Below, one piece after another: positions 11,299 through 24,059 of a stretch of DNA of 64,000 nt. A model generated the notes under the pieces. It was given only the letters and a program-made list of their open reading frames with translations, did no database searches and was not told the DNA's origin. Position 1 is the stretch's first letter. Each line of letters opens with the position of its first letter. The translations under genes and the position numbers were made by a program. The stretch is from NCBI GenBank assembly GCA_946811695.1, contig OX328132.1, positions 93,794,538 through 93,858,537 on the forward strand. The letters run 5' to 3'. Origin of the DNA: Gonocerus acuteangulatus (Eukaryota; Arthropoda; Insecta; Hemiptera; Coreidae).

Positions 11299-12235
11299 GC
11301 ACACACACAAATGTAAATATACAGTGTTTTTATTTATTATATTTATATTTGTATTTGTTTGTAGTTGTTTGTTAGTTTCCTAAATTTGTCCCATAGGTAG
11401 TTGATAATTTTTAACTGGCAAATGACTTTAGAAAAATCTACCTTATGGTGTTCATAAATTGAAGGCTTAGCCTATTATTGTTCAAGGCATATTTTGTCCG
11501 TTTCTTCAATAGTGTAGAGGGTAAAAATGTCATAATAAAAATATTTAAACAAGTTATGAGTAAAGAGTAGTGAAAAACATTGCATTATTTATTAATCCAT
11601 TGAGATTATTGACATTGTTTGTATGCTTTTGTGATCTTGTCTGCTTGGGTAGTAAAGCATCAGCTTTATGTGCCCTATAAGTGATGAAAGTGTTACACCA
11701 TTTCATTCCCTTAGAACTGCTCAACAGTTTACATAGTCAAACCTTAAATTCAAGAGTACTTTTGAGGATATTGCTACTCCGAGTATTGGGGGCTGCTTGT
11801 GGAGGGGCTTGGCTCAGTGTTACTAGAAATTCATGCAAGCTGCACCTTTATAGACCATTCCTACATAATTAGGCCTCACTGGTAGATAGGAGCCTCTCTC
11901 TCCATCAAAGAGATACAAGATTTAACACATAGATACATCAAATCTTCATCTGTAGAGCTGTTTTTATTTTATCAAACTCCTAGTAATAAAGTTTTTCTTT
12001 GGACTTAGAGGAACTAATCCCCAGGAGACCTTGTTGTACACTGATGAATAGAGGGCAATAAGCTTTATGAAAAAATGTTCAAGGTCCTTGGTGATTAGAG
12101 AAACATCTTTGGAAAACTAATGAGCCCAGCTATGTTGATATCTAGCTAACAGCTCTTTGACCTCTGTCTTGTTTGGAAAAATGTTGACTTCAAATTTTGA
12201 GCTTTTCCTGTAGAGTATTATGCCAAGGTCAGAGA

Positions 12236-13190
12236 TGGGCTAAATGTAATTAGATTAACAGTTACCTATTACAAATACTTCTGTAATTGATTATCTAATT
12301 ACAACCAAACACATTACTCTAGTAATTAAATACAGCAGGTACCTAGTGTAATAAATCATTGTTTACTGAAATTCATAGTTAATCTGATAACATATTAATC
12401 TATTATGTATTAAACCAAATAATGTAATTTTGTGTGTTTGAAAAATCCGAGGAAAAATTTCGAGTGGAGTGGCACAGGGGAGGCAGCTTACCTCCTATAT
12501 CGTGCCTTATATTATCTTCTATACACATCCTTATACCATCTCCTATAACCTTCCTAATAGCACCTAAATCCTTCCTAATACCATCTTCTATACTCTTCCT
12601 AATACCAAATTCTATACCCTTCCTAATTCCACCTTCTATATCTGTCCTTATACCACCTTCTATACCCTTCCTAATACCACCTTCCATATCCTTCCTATTA
12701 CTTACCTTCTATATCCCTCCCAATACCATCTTCTATATCCTCACTAATATCACCTATACTCTCCCTTATACGTCCTATATCCTTTCTAATACCACCTTCA
12801 ATATAATAAAATATGTTTTCTCCTATATCAAACCAAAACTAGCAACAATCTAATTAATTATTAATTAATTAATTAATTATTTAAAACAGATCTTCAAAAT
12901 TCAATTTTCCAAATTAATATAATAACCTTTTTTTAACCAACTGAAATGAATTTTCGTAAGATTGATAAGTACGCTGTGTTTATAGCATCCCAAAACATTT
13001 GGGCAGCATACTTTATTTTTATAAATAAAGAATTTCTCTCTTACAAAGTATCTGAATACACTGTAATCAGATTACTTTCTAGTTAATTACATTGTAACAG
13101 ATTACACAATATGACCTGAGTAATTATAAATACTTTGTGATTAAATACAATTCAATTAGATTACTTTGTAATCAGATTTATAATTGCGAA
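12236..13190. mobile_element. hAT-like end with GTAAT/ATTAC iterations
   Basis: Begins CAGAGATGGGC, a common hAT-type terminus. It is followed by many short inverted iterations of GTAAT and ATTAC, which reappear at 13060-13170. The two iterated blocks enclose the minisatellite at 12480-12800. No clean right terminus or target duplication was found, so the limits are approximate. Confidence 0.5.
12480..12800. repeat. 24-bp minisatellite
   Basis: Imperfect tandem array with the unit CTTCCTAATACCACCTTCTA plus TACC. Related arrays are at 43950-44030 and 45600-45790. Because 24 is divisible by 3, long open frames arise in both strands (8-residue repeat GGIRKGIE on minus). This is unlikely to be a real protein. 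Confidence 0.85.
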
Positions 13191-13239
13191 GGTAGAAAAT
13201 CTAGGAGAACTAGGATAGTGAGTTGTCGGTTATCTATGG

Positions 13240-13616
13240 CAGTTTAAATGTTATGGGTGATTTTTATGAGTGTTGATTGAGTGGAGTATGATGGACAGAA
13301 GCCAGACTGGAGAGGGTTAAGGAGATCATCTTGTTCAAGGTGGATGGATACTTGAGATTGGACCAAGCACTCTGAAGATTTGGAAAGATTGGATAAAAGA
13401 GAGAGCATGAATTTGATATTTTGTTCAGAGGGCGGACCAACACTGTTTTCCATTGAGAGGGAAAAATCGAGTTTTGAAGGGAAAATTATTATATCTGGAG
13501 AAAGATGGGAAGGTTTGCAGGTAAGCAGGCCTTAATCAGTTTGACCGGAACAGTGTCTGGTCCATAGTCACTTGTTCGGGGTTGAAGGACTGCGGTTAGA
13601 AGATCTTCGGGAGTTA
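13240..13616 (-). pseudogene. Non-LTR reverse transcriptase fragment
   Basis: The minus strand contains LLSNLSKSSECLVQSQ and LLNPLQSGFCPSYSTQ, the RT segments around the 'RPIS...QxGFRxxxST' region of jockey/CR1-type retrotransposons. Upstream, a PDTVPVKLIKACL peptide is in another frame. It is interrupted at 13617 by the mariner element. Confidence 0.65.
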
Positions 13617-14192
13617 TAAAGGGTGTCCCACATTAAGAGTTTCTTCTGCGTATAATTTGTAGTTCAGAGGAGCAAAGATGAGCGTTCTATCTGAAAGTGT
13701 AGAGGAGCTACGCAAACTTTTGTCTTTTTTAAAAACTACTGGCTTTTTTTAAAGAAAAACAGAGTTTTCGGAACTTGTGATCAATGTATCGTAAATAAAG
13801 ACCACATTTTTAGAATCTACATTAAATTTCCAATAAGATACACTGGTTATTGAAATATTACCACGTAAATTCAGAGCTATATGAGAATGTTTAATATTAA
13901 TTTTTTATTAAATTATTCAATATTTTCTTAACAGGCTATTTTTAGACATAGAGGTTTGCCTCCACCTCAAAAGTTGCATTATTTAATAAGCTTTAAAATG
14001 GTACCTCGTAGCTTTGGATAAAAATCTATTTAAATCTATTTTTTTCTGATTTCTAAGTCAAAACCAATAAATCTGCTTTAGCGTGAACGAGCCATTCTTT
14101 AATTTTATAGAAAGATGGTGATGTTCCATTCTTCCCACACTACATGATGTTTATTGCGCAAGCCCTTCTACCAAATATTAACTCACTCTAGT

Positions 14193-14464
14193 GTCAAATG
14201 GATGGTTGCCCAGCTCATAATGGACGAGTGGTGAAGGAATGGCTGAACACTGAATTCCCTAATTGTTGTATCGGCCACTATCGACCAGTTCGTTTGCCTC
14301 CTGATCTGAAACCTCTAAATTTTCATGTCTTGGGAACATTGAAGGGCAGAGTGTACTCAGAGGCCGTGACGACGAAGGAGGAACTCATCAACAGGATCCA
14401 GGAGCAGTGCCAGCTCGTGAGAACTCAAAGACAAGACGGCCTCCGTAATGCCGTTAGACGTTAA
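14193..14464 (+). pseudogene. Mariner/Tc-type transposase C-terminal fragment
   Basis: About 90 codons with the second catalytic Asp (MDGCPAHNGRVVKEWLN), the LPPDLKPLNFHVLGTLKGRV segment and the trailing 'EELINRIQEQC' helix. This is typical of the C-terminal part of DDE transposases. The expected RSPDL is changed to PPDL, and the third acidic position reads N. There is no N-terminal DNA-binding or first-Asp region, so it cannot be active. Confidence 0.8.
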
Positions 14465-14689
14465 GCTTATATTTGTAGACATTTTGAAAATCTACTGGAC
14501 AACTAGTTATTAGTCCACAGTAATAAACATTTTTCTCTCACCCATAGATTTCTATAGATTTTTCCTTGGAAAACGAGGTAACATTTTAAAGCAACTTTTG
14601 AGGGTGCCTTACATTTAAATGTATTTTTTTTTCGCTTTTTATCTGCAGGAGAGTTTTTTGTATACAATTTCAAATAATTATAATGTAAT

Positions 14690-14726
14690 TGCCGGCGCTA
14701 ATGGCCAAGATTTATATCGATGCACC

Positions 14727-14777
<51 letters not shown>
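14690..14777 (+). repeat. SINE tail with A-run
   Basis: GGCGCTAATGGCCAAG...GCACCGT followed by about 48 A's, matching the tail of the SINE at 10066. It is inserted in the loop of the mariner-like element. Confidence 0.75.
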
Positions 14778-14780
<3 letters not shown>

Positions 14781-15689
14781 TAATGTATTACCCAGTTAAC
14801 TTATAAGCAGAAATTTTATTAAATAGAATAGAATTAATATTACAAATTGAATAAAATATGACCCTAAAGGCATAACCATATAATACATGTACTCATTTCT
14901 TTGCTATAATGGTAATTATTTTCAATATGTTCTTCTGAATTATTTCACCCTTGATTCTGAAGTGTCTCCCTACCCTTATCAGAGCAATAATTGTGTTTAG
15001 GTGGTGTGGGAACGATTAGGGAATTCACTCTTCAGCCATCGCCACTCGTCCATTATCAGCTGGGCAACCATCCATTTGAAACCAGAGTGAGTTAATATTT
15101 GGTAGATGGGCTTGTTTAATAAACATCATGTAGTGTGGGAAGAATGGGACATCACCATCATCATGTAAAATTAAAGAATTGCTCGTTCACGCTAAAGCAG
15201 ATTTATTGGTTTTGACTTAGAAATCAGAAAAAAATAGATTGAAATTGATTTCTTTCATAAACTCCGAGATACCATTTTGAAGCTTATTTAATAATGCAAC
15301 TTTTGAGGCGGAGGCAAACCTCTAAGTCTAAAAATAGGTGGATAAGAAAATATTGAATAATTTAATAACAAACTAATATTAAACATTGTCACCCATAAGA
15401 CTTAATATAGCTCTAAATTTACATGGTAATATTTCAATAACCAGTGTATCTTATTGGAAATTTAATGTAGATTCTAAAAATGTGGTCTTTATTTATGATA
15501 CATTGATCACAAATTCAGAAAACTCAGTTTTTCTTTTAAAAAAACCGGTAGTTTTTTAAAAAGACAAAAGTTTTTGTAGCTCCTCTACATTTTCAGATAG
15601 AATGCTCATTTTTGCGTCTCTGAACTACAAATTATATGTTGAATAAACCCCTAAAGTTATGACATCACAATGTGGGACACCCTGTATAG

Positions 15690-16192
15690 GAGAAGTAAAA
15701 GATTTTGCAATTAAAAGATAGTGTTATTATAGTACAATTCATACAAATACTTGAATATTTTCTAAAAGCTCCAAAATGCCATTCCGTACTGTATTTTAGA
15801 TTTAGAAAATAGTTGGATAAATAGGGTTACTTCTTGTTTTTGGGTCTTCTTTAACTACTTCATACCGATTGATGGCAGAAGCTGCTCTTGCAACCCAAAC
15901 TACAGACGAAGTTTCAACCAACCACTGCACATTTAACCATTTCCAGAATTCTATTGAAATCAGGCATGAAATTTTTATTTTTCACTGTTTTAAACTTTTT
16001 CCAGTATTCTTTGAAGTTCATGCTTTTCAATGTACTATTTTCAGTGACTGTTCAAACTTAAATATGGCCTACTTTCAGGAAAGTAGAGACAATGGCGAAC
16101 TCAAAACATATATTGTAGGGATAAAAAAAACATATTTTTTTTCAAGATGGCAGGTAATCATTGATTTGTCTTAAGGAACATCCAGGCTTCAT

Positions 16193-16262
<70 letters not shown>

Positions 16263-16820
16263 TCCAAAATACTGATTTTTTTTTTTAATATTAATATTTT
16301 TTCTTATTTCTTTCTTCAGCCATATGGGAGGTGGTGAACAATCCTTACTGAATCCCTTGGAATTAAATGAGAGAGTGATTAAAAGTCTTCTTTTATGTTC
16401 ATATTCATAAAACCTTTTTTTTTTTTTTAGGCCCATGACCTCTCAATTTTCGATCCTATAACTTCTGTGGTGATAGGTAATACACTTCTCACAAATGGAT
16501 GTATTTTTCTTTTCGACTGATAAGGCCTTATACGCATCTATCTCGAATCTTAAAGTCCGATCCGAGATAATTCCAGAGAATGTCTTGACGACTTATGACC
16601 ATAATGCCTTCCCTTCTTGTGGTCTCATCCTTGGCTTGTATTTTATAAGAACACTGCAAGGGGTAGACTGGGCTTGGATCATTAGGAGGTTAGTAGGAAA
16701 CGAATATCCTCGTATATACAATAAATTGTGACTCATTGAGGATATTGATTTCTTTTCATAAAAATAATACTAACGTTTTTATTTACATAACATGATTTTA
16801 GTAACATGAGAAAAAAAATT
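15690..16820. other. No recognised gene; (TA)n at 16199-16258
   Basis: AT-rich spacer next to the 3' end of the DUF4789 gene. A 101-codon open frame at 15869-16174 shows no known signature. A minus-strand AATAAA at 16778-16783 lies 42 nt beyond the DUF4789 stop and fits as its polyadenylation signal. Confidence 0.5.
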
Positions 16821-16824
16821 ACTT

Positions 16825-17182
16825 TTAAAATCTATTTCCTAGAGCTTTTACTAGAATATCTGTGTTTAGTACACAGGTGGTACTGTTTCCAGTTATGTTT
16901 GTTGTGTAGCCTGGCCGACACTCACACTTTCCAACCTTCCAACCACGCCCTTCTCTTTGTCCTTTACTTCTGTCAGGTACAAGCCATTCGCCTTCTTTGC
17001 ATGGACCTTGTGAGTAAAGCTGCCAACAGGATTGATTTTTCCATACAACAAATCCTGGAGTTGATCCACAGAAAGCATCAAGTGTACTTGTTTCTTGTGT
17101 TTTCTTTGATGAAGATTCATTTCCAATGTGGCGTTGATCCTGGCATGAGGTTGGATCATTTTTTAGTAGTGGATAAAATGAA
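16825..17182 (-). CDS. DUF4789 gene, last exon
   Basis: 358 nt from acceptor ATCTTTTCAG|TTC to TAA at 16827-16825. One base completes the split codon of the previous exon. Codes [32 protein letters not shown] and [10 protein letters not shown], with NIT and NST N-glycosylation sequons near the C-terminus. An AATAAA on the same strand follows at 16783-16778. Confidence 0.88.
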
Positions 17183-20100
17183 CTGAAAAGATTTTTGTGT
17201 TAGTAGTAGTATGGTATATGATATTTATTCTTATGCCATTTTAATGTTTCTATGTACAAATATAGTGCAAACTGAAATTTAAATCTAGGAGAAGCATGAC
17301 ATCAAAAGCTTATTATTATCTCAGTGTTGCTTCCAGCTTCTTGAAACAATCTTATTTTATTTGCCACCCTTTCTAAACATCCATGTGAGCTAGAAATCTC
17401 TTTCAATGAACCCATTAGTCACCTACAACATGCTGGATTTGGACCAGTACCTCTTGGTTCCCAGCATGAATTAGAGTCCAAGCCAAAATTGTTATTCTCA
17501 AAAATAAATATTCAGAAAATGCACACAGGAGATATAATGACTTTAATGTTTCATAAACTGGATATGTGATTCTACCTAGTGAAGTACTGAATTAGTACTA
17601 CTTGAAAAAGTAGGCAAAGAAGAAAAATTACAGCAGTTTTCTTTGGATTGATAATACTCTATACAGTATTGCTGTTTACTTATGAGGTGATAGTATTACC
17701 TTTCTTCATATTTAATGTTGTAACATCCACAAATTCCAAGGTATGAGAAGTCATCTGTATTAGTACTGGCAGCCTCAAAGTGTACTACTTGGCCACTTGG
17801 ACAGGGCCCTTGAGAGCCTACTTTGTGGCACCCTTTTCCTCCAGGGAAGAATAGTTTACCAATTGGACAGGGTACTGGGACACATGAAATATTCTTTCCA
17901 TTCTGGAATGATAAGATTAAGGATAAAAAAAATTCAGAAATAATTAAGTAAAAGTTTATGATGACATTAATACACTTATGATCCGTATTTATTTGATGAA
18001 ATTAGAATATAAGTTGAAAAAAGCTAGAATTAAAAAGTAAAAATAAGTAACAGTTTATTTGAAAACTAAATTATTAAAAAAATTAAGTTAAAAACAGCCT
18101 CGAGAAAACAAATATTGGGTCTTTTTTACAAAGCTCCATACCGTGATTTTTATAAGTGACTAATCTATACTAATAACACACATGTATTATATTTTAGTGA
18201 TTTATTTAATGAACATAAAATAAACATAACCTCATAAAATAATTATGGCTCAGGGGCCCAGAACTCTTTAATATTTGACATAATTGTTTCGAACAAATCT
18301 TCTCCATCATGCCGCTTCCTCCATAACCACTCACATAAATAAGAATATAAATGCTGTCTGGACGTGCCACATTCCTTCTTGTTTCATCTCTTGACGTTTG
18401 CCCACATTGACTCCACAGTCTGTGTATGAGCGCCAGAATCAGGGTCGACAAAATTTTTGGAGTGGTTGACTGTAAGGTGCTTATAATTCGTACCTGGAAT
18501 TTTTTTAATTCCAATACAGATATCACATATGTTTTCGATTGAACACTATCACATATGTCTCTCTAAATAAAAATCACGGTATGGAGCTCTGTAAAAAAGA
18601 CCCCAAATATTTCTCTAAAAATGTTTAAATACATGGCCAGTTCCCCTTATTTCTATATTTTATTTCTCTTTTTTTCTAAAATAAAAAAAAAAAAAAATTG
18701 TCACATTTAGGATTAAAAAATTACATGTTTTAAGTTGACTACATGTATGAGGGTCTCCCCATGGTCTAGTGGCTAACACCTTGGAGGTGACTCATGCGGT
18801 GGATAGGGGTTCAGCAGGTATTTTTCTCATTTCAGGGACCATTGAGAAAATACCCTGCTGCACCATTAATTATTAGGAAGAATGATAACCATTAGATAAC
18901 CCAGCACTAAAGGCCTAGATGTCTGTGTGGTGTAAAAAAAACAAACAAGAAAAAAACTATGTTTATGAACTATTGGTTTTACACTACAAAAAAACTCAAT
19001 ATTCTAAGCATAAAAAACTTTCAATCATTTAGTGACAAAATATTTAAATATTGTTAATTGGATAGATATGTATATTCTGTATATGAGAATAGTAATCATA
19101 TCTGGACTTAAAATTTATTTTTGCATAGACCTTGTATAACCAAAATATGACCCCAAAGTAGTGCAACAGGGCCATACCTGAACATCATCAATCATAAACA
19201 AAGTTCAGGTTCTGTTGGGACACTATAGTTGCGAAACTTTAGCAGAGAGCTCTGCTGCTTGATATACATGTACTAATTAGATTGAATATAGTCACTTTTC
19301 AATAATTAAGAAAATAAAGATCTCCCTAACAAATTATTCCTGCTAATTTCTTAGTCAGTTTAAAAAAACGCTAAAAATGAGTGACTAAAACATGTTTCTT
19401 TTTATTTTATTTTTTTTTAAATTTTGGTAGTAAGAACAAAGCAGAATGTAACGTGGGGGGGGGCAAGAAGTAGAGTCCCTTGCAAGGCACAGGGGCTGAG
19501 TTTTAGATAAAACTAAAAACACAATAAGCTTCAAAGACTTCCCCAATCATACAGATATATTTTTTTACTTATTGACATGGATATGTCTTAGCTATGGCCT
19601 TTTTCCTTGTGACTATCCTACTTAAAGTACTATCTTTGCCTTAACCTGATTATTCATTTGTTATTTTTTGACATTTACTTGTGAATAGTCCACTTCTATC
19701 ATTTCTCCATTACGGCAAGGGCCTCTTGTAAATGGTTGGTAACATTTTCCATTCTGATTCCATAAAACAAACCCATCTTTACATTTACATTCTCCATGGC
19801 TTTCAGCATTACTTCCATTTTGCTTAACTATAATTGTGTATACATGGCCATCTTCACAAGGTCCTTGCGATCCTGTTGGGAGGTTTAAATTTAGGTTAAA
19901 CACACTATTTACCATATCTATATGTATAATAATGATTCTATTATAATAATTGGCTAATAATATAAAGCTCAGATAAGTTAACGTGCTTAATTTAATCAAG
20001 CACCTTAATGGATTCATTCCTTACTGTTAATTATATTCTCTGAAATTCATTTATTTTTGGTATGGGCATAGGTATAAAGATGATAGTACATGCTCAGATG

Positions 20101-21726
20101 TTAGATTTCTAAGCTTTTGTATGACTACCCTGCCTATCTTAATTCAATGTTAGTTTGATTATTAAAAAAAACCGTAATATTGAGAGAAACAATGCTTAAA
20201 AAATATTATTTCCTTATCATTTTATATTATAACTCAGAAAAACTAATTAAAGCTTTAGTTTTAAAAATCCAAAAGCATGAACATATAACACAAAAANNNN
20301 NNNNNNNNNNNNNNNNNNNNNNNNNNNNNNNNNNNNNNNNNNNNNNNNNNNNNNNNNNNNNNNNNNNNNNNNNNNNNNNNNNNNNNNNNNNNNNNNNNNN
20401 NNNNNNNNNNNNNNNNNNNNNNNNNNNNNNNNNNNNNNNNNNNNNNNNNNNNNNNNNNNNNNNNNNNNNNNNNNNNNNNNNNNNNNNNNNNNNNNNATTG
20501 TTGTAATATAAAACGAAACATATATTTTTGTTACTGGTCATACAATGAAGGTTTTCAGGATTAATAACTATTTCTGTGAAAATATTTATTGATTAACCTA
20601 GAGATATGAATGCAATGATCTTGACCAGGCCTCAAAAGTCAACAAAGAAAAAAAGTCCGAATCGCAGTAACTGCGTCATTTTAGCGCGACTTTTTTTGTT
20701 ATCCCTTGTGACATTTCTAAAGGAATAGAAACAGTTATTGGTTGTTTTGATATTTCATGAAAAGCGTATCTTGAATAAAAGCAATATTTTAGGTGTCAAC
20801 CCTCAACTAGCGGGTTGAGGGGTAATAAGGTAAAAGGACAGAGAATAGAGAAAGGTTGATTGCACCTACCATATAGCTAGAAAACTCCGTTAACTGTTAA
20901 ATGCATTTTAATAAAACAACCAATAAAAAAGTGAGGCAAATAGGGAAAAAAGTGTTCTAAAGAACGACACCAACAGCAGTACAGTAGTAGAAAATATTTA
21001 AAAAAAATTGCTTCTGAACCTTTTTTGTAGAGACTTTAGTTAGCTTTCGAATGGTCACTTACCACGAATTCCCAAGCGTATTCGATATATTAAGGAAAAT
21101 AGGGGTCTCCCCGTGGTCTAGAGGCTAGCGCCTTAGATTCATAAGCAGGAGATGGTGAGTTCGATTCCCACCGGCGCACAGTGTAACGAAGTAGTGGAGA
21201 TTACGGACAATAATCATTAACCACTAGTTATTTCCAAATAAGCATTTTTATTAACTGAAATCAACTCAAAACAATGTAACAGTAGTATAATAATGCATAC
21301 TATACGGCTATAATAATATTAATTGTAATATTAATAGAAATAATATTATTAATAACAATATTATAAAATATATTATAACTGTATGTAGTAATAGTATAGT
21401 AGTAAATTATACTTATAGTAATATTGCCATAGAATAATAATATTTTACCATTTTCTATGATAAAAATTAATAACAAGTTCTTCTAAGTTGATATATTGTT
21501 TCAACCAGTATTTATATAACATTTTTTTTTCTCTGCGGTGAACACGTACCCACATTTTTTACATATAATATAGGAATAAACTGGCAGTTTTTAGCGCGGT
21601 TCCTCCCTCCCCCATAGGGAGGAACCCCGCTTATAGGGTTGATACAATGAAACAATCCGGAAGTGCCGACTAGAAAATTTCGCGTTTCAGAACCCCTAGA
21701 GTCCGAAAATAACGGTGGTTCAAATT

Positions 21727-21804
<78 letters not shown>

Positions 21805-24003
21805 TGTATATATATATTTGTCTGTTCGCTCTCTAGATAGAAGACGAATGGTCCGATTTTGATGAAATTTGGTACAAAAATCCTTCGTCCAATTTGAAAG
21901 GTCAAGTTCGTTAACCAGTAAAATCCGCCTACTGGAAGATGGCGTTTGGGGTGAAATTCGCGCAAAAAAAAATCGTAACGCTTACGTTTTTGAGTTCATT
22001 TTTTGAATACCGCTTTTGGTTTGGGTACTTAGAATCATGGGATTCAGTTGAAACATTTTCTGCATGTTCTACTTTCATCAAAACTAATATGTTGAAATTT
22101 TGGTTACGTTTGGAGTTAAGGAAGGGTTAGAATAAAATATTTTATTAACAGACATAAAAAGTTTTAGTAACTTTGTTTACTTTCATTAATATCTCGAAAA
22201 AGGTTGAGAATCTTGGTAAACGGAAGGATACCATTAGAAAGCTTATTTAATGCTCTAAAAAAAGGTTCTAATGAAAGTTTTGATTAGGCGATGTCAATCG
22301 GAGAAATAAGAGCTTAAAACTTTAAAGTAATTGATTTCGCTTATTCGAACTGTTCTTTTTGTCTGTTTTTTATTCCTTGTTATTTTTTAATTGCTTATTG
22401 TTGGATAATGTATTTGAAAATAAAACAGGTTAAGAAAAATAAGAAAAACAATTTAATGTTAGACATATGGATTTCCAAGATATATAGCTTTTCAACTGCC
22501 TAGTGTCCTTCCTAGGGAGGGTTCTTGGTCTTTGATTTTGGTACTTAGAATTATGGGATACAGTTGAAACATTTTCTGCATGTTGGAGTTTCATCAACAC
22601 TAATATGTTGAAATTTTTGTTACGTTTAGAGTAAAGGAAGGGTTAGAATAAAATATTTTATTAACAGACAAAAAAAGTTTTGGTAACTTTGTATAATTTC
22701 GTTAGTATCTCGAAAACCGTTGACAATCTTGTGAAGCGGAAGATTACCATTCGGAAGCTTACTAAATGCTCTACAAAAAAGGTTCTGAAGAAAGTTTTAA
22801 TTAGGCGATGTCAATCGGAGAAAAAAGTGCTTAAAGCTTTAAATTAATTGATTTCGTTTATTCCAATGGTTCTTTTTGTCTGTTTTATTTCTTGTTATTT
22901 TTTAATTGCTTATAGTTGGATAATGTATTTGACAATAAAACTGGTTAAGTAAAATAACAAAAACAATTTATTGTTAGAAATATAGATTTCCAAGATTCCA
23001 AGACCTTGTCACTAGCGGGTCTGTTTCTAGTGTAGCGGACCCTTCCAGGTAAGATTGTAAATCATGACCTTTCAAGACTTTACTACTCACAGGAATGGCG
23101 TTAGTGACCTTAAGGGTTGACACGCCATCATAATAATTAATTTAAAAAAAAAGACTGGTGGAACCAAAATAATAACTGCTTCTATTTTAATCTTTCCAAA
23201 TTAGACTAGGGATATGAACGGAACCGCGCTAAGATGATGCAGTCCTGCGAGACGGACTTTTTAGTATTGCTTAATATTTCTTTAGGATCATCCTGCAGAT
23301 CAAATTGAATCATTTGCCCAAGGATTAATACCGTCTTCTTGGATTTATCCACATTTTTTTTCAAATTTGGAAGAAAAAATGACGATGGATTTAAAAATAA
23401 AAATCTTTGGAATCGGCAAACTAAATTGCCCTCTGTACATTATACTTGAGGTAAACTTTAACCTCTAAAAAACTTGAGATGTGTTCAGATGAAGTTTTTT
23501 TGCTATGGTCTATCAAAGTTTTGTACTTAAAAAAATTTTCAATGATCAATGAAGAATAATTCAGGATAAATAATAAGGGAGTAATTACCCATGATCAATT
23601 ATATCAGATGAAAAAGGAATAGTTTTGACGGAATTTCCTTCGGATGACTTAATAAAAACACTGTCCTATCTTCAACGAGAGAGGTTCAAACTGATTGTTG
23701 GTATAAAGCAGGTTTTAAAGACTTTGCCTAGTTTTTAATACTGCTAATGTGTTTGTTGATCAAAACAAAACAATGATTTTAATTCATTGAATAGTTTCTA
23801 AACTTAGCTAGAGGATTAAAAATTAAATAGAAGAAAACAAAAATTTAGGTTTTTGTCCATTGGACGTTACACTGTGCGGCGGCAGGAATTTTCTCATTTC
23901 ACGGCTCGTTAGGAAATTCCTCGAAATTGACCTTTCAAATTAGGCGAAAGATTTTTGTACTAAATTTCATCAAAATCTGACCATTTTTGAGCACGAACAG
24001 GCA

Positions 24004-24059
<56 letters not shown>

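Larger units (their letters stand above)
13619..15684 (+). mobile_element. Mariner-like element with ~0.6-kb inverted arms
   Basis: Both ends carry GGGTGTCCCACATT, inverted and next to TA. The left arm (13619 to about 14245) is repeated inverted as the right arm (about 15015-15684), including the start of the transposase fragment. The arms differ at scattered positions and small indels. Typical mariners have TIRs of about 30 bp, so this looks like a fold-back product of inverted duplication. The loop holds a transposase remnant and a SINE tail. Confidence 0.8.
21101..23923 (+). repeat. SINE split by the RSS-ended transposon
   Basis: Left piece 21101-21176 has TCTCCCCGTGGTCTAGAGGC and the B-box region GAGTTCGATTCCC. 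The right piece 23882-23923 continues with GGCAGGAATTTTCTC and GGCTCGTTAGG. The uninterrupted SINE at 10066 shows the order CGATTCCC...CGGCAGGAATTTT. The split falls exactly at the 5-bp duplication CGGCG (21172-21176 and 23877-23881). The 3' tail is missing. Confidence 0.85.

Noticed and set aside
12403..12853. Repeat protein (GGIRKGIE units) in the minisatellite
   Set aside because: Open in both strands because the unit is 24 bp; no start context or domain.
16806..17186. Plus-strand 126-codon frame
   Set aside because: Antisense shadow of the last DUF4789 exon, which has splice, phase and cysteine support on the minus strand.
20180..20541. Open frames across the N gap
   Set aside because: Made of undefined X residues; no evidence of coding in the flanks.
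21101..21176. Possible tRNA-Glu gene
   Set aside because: tRNA-like head only; the 3' half is SINE body interrupted by a transposon.
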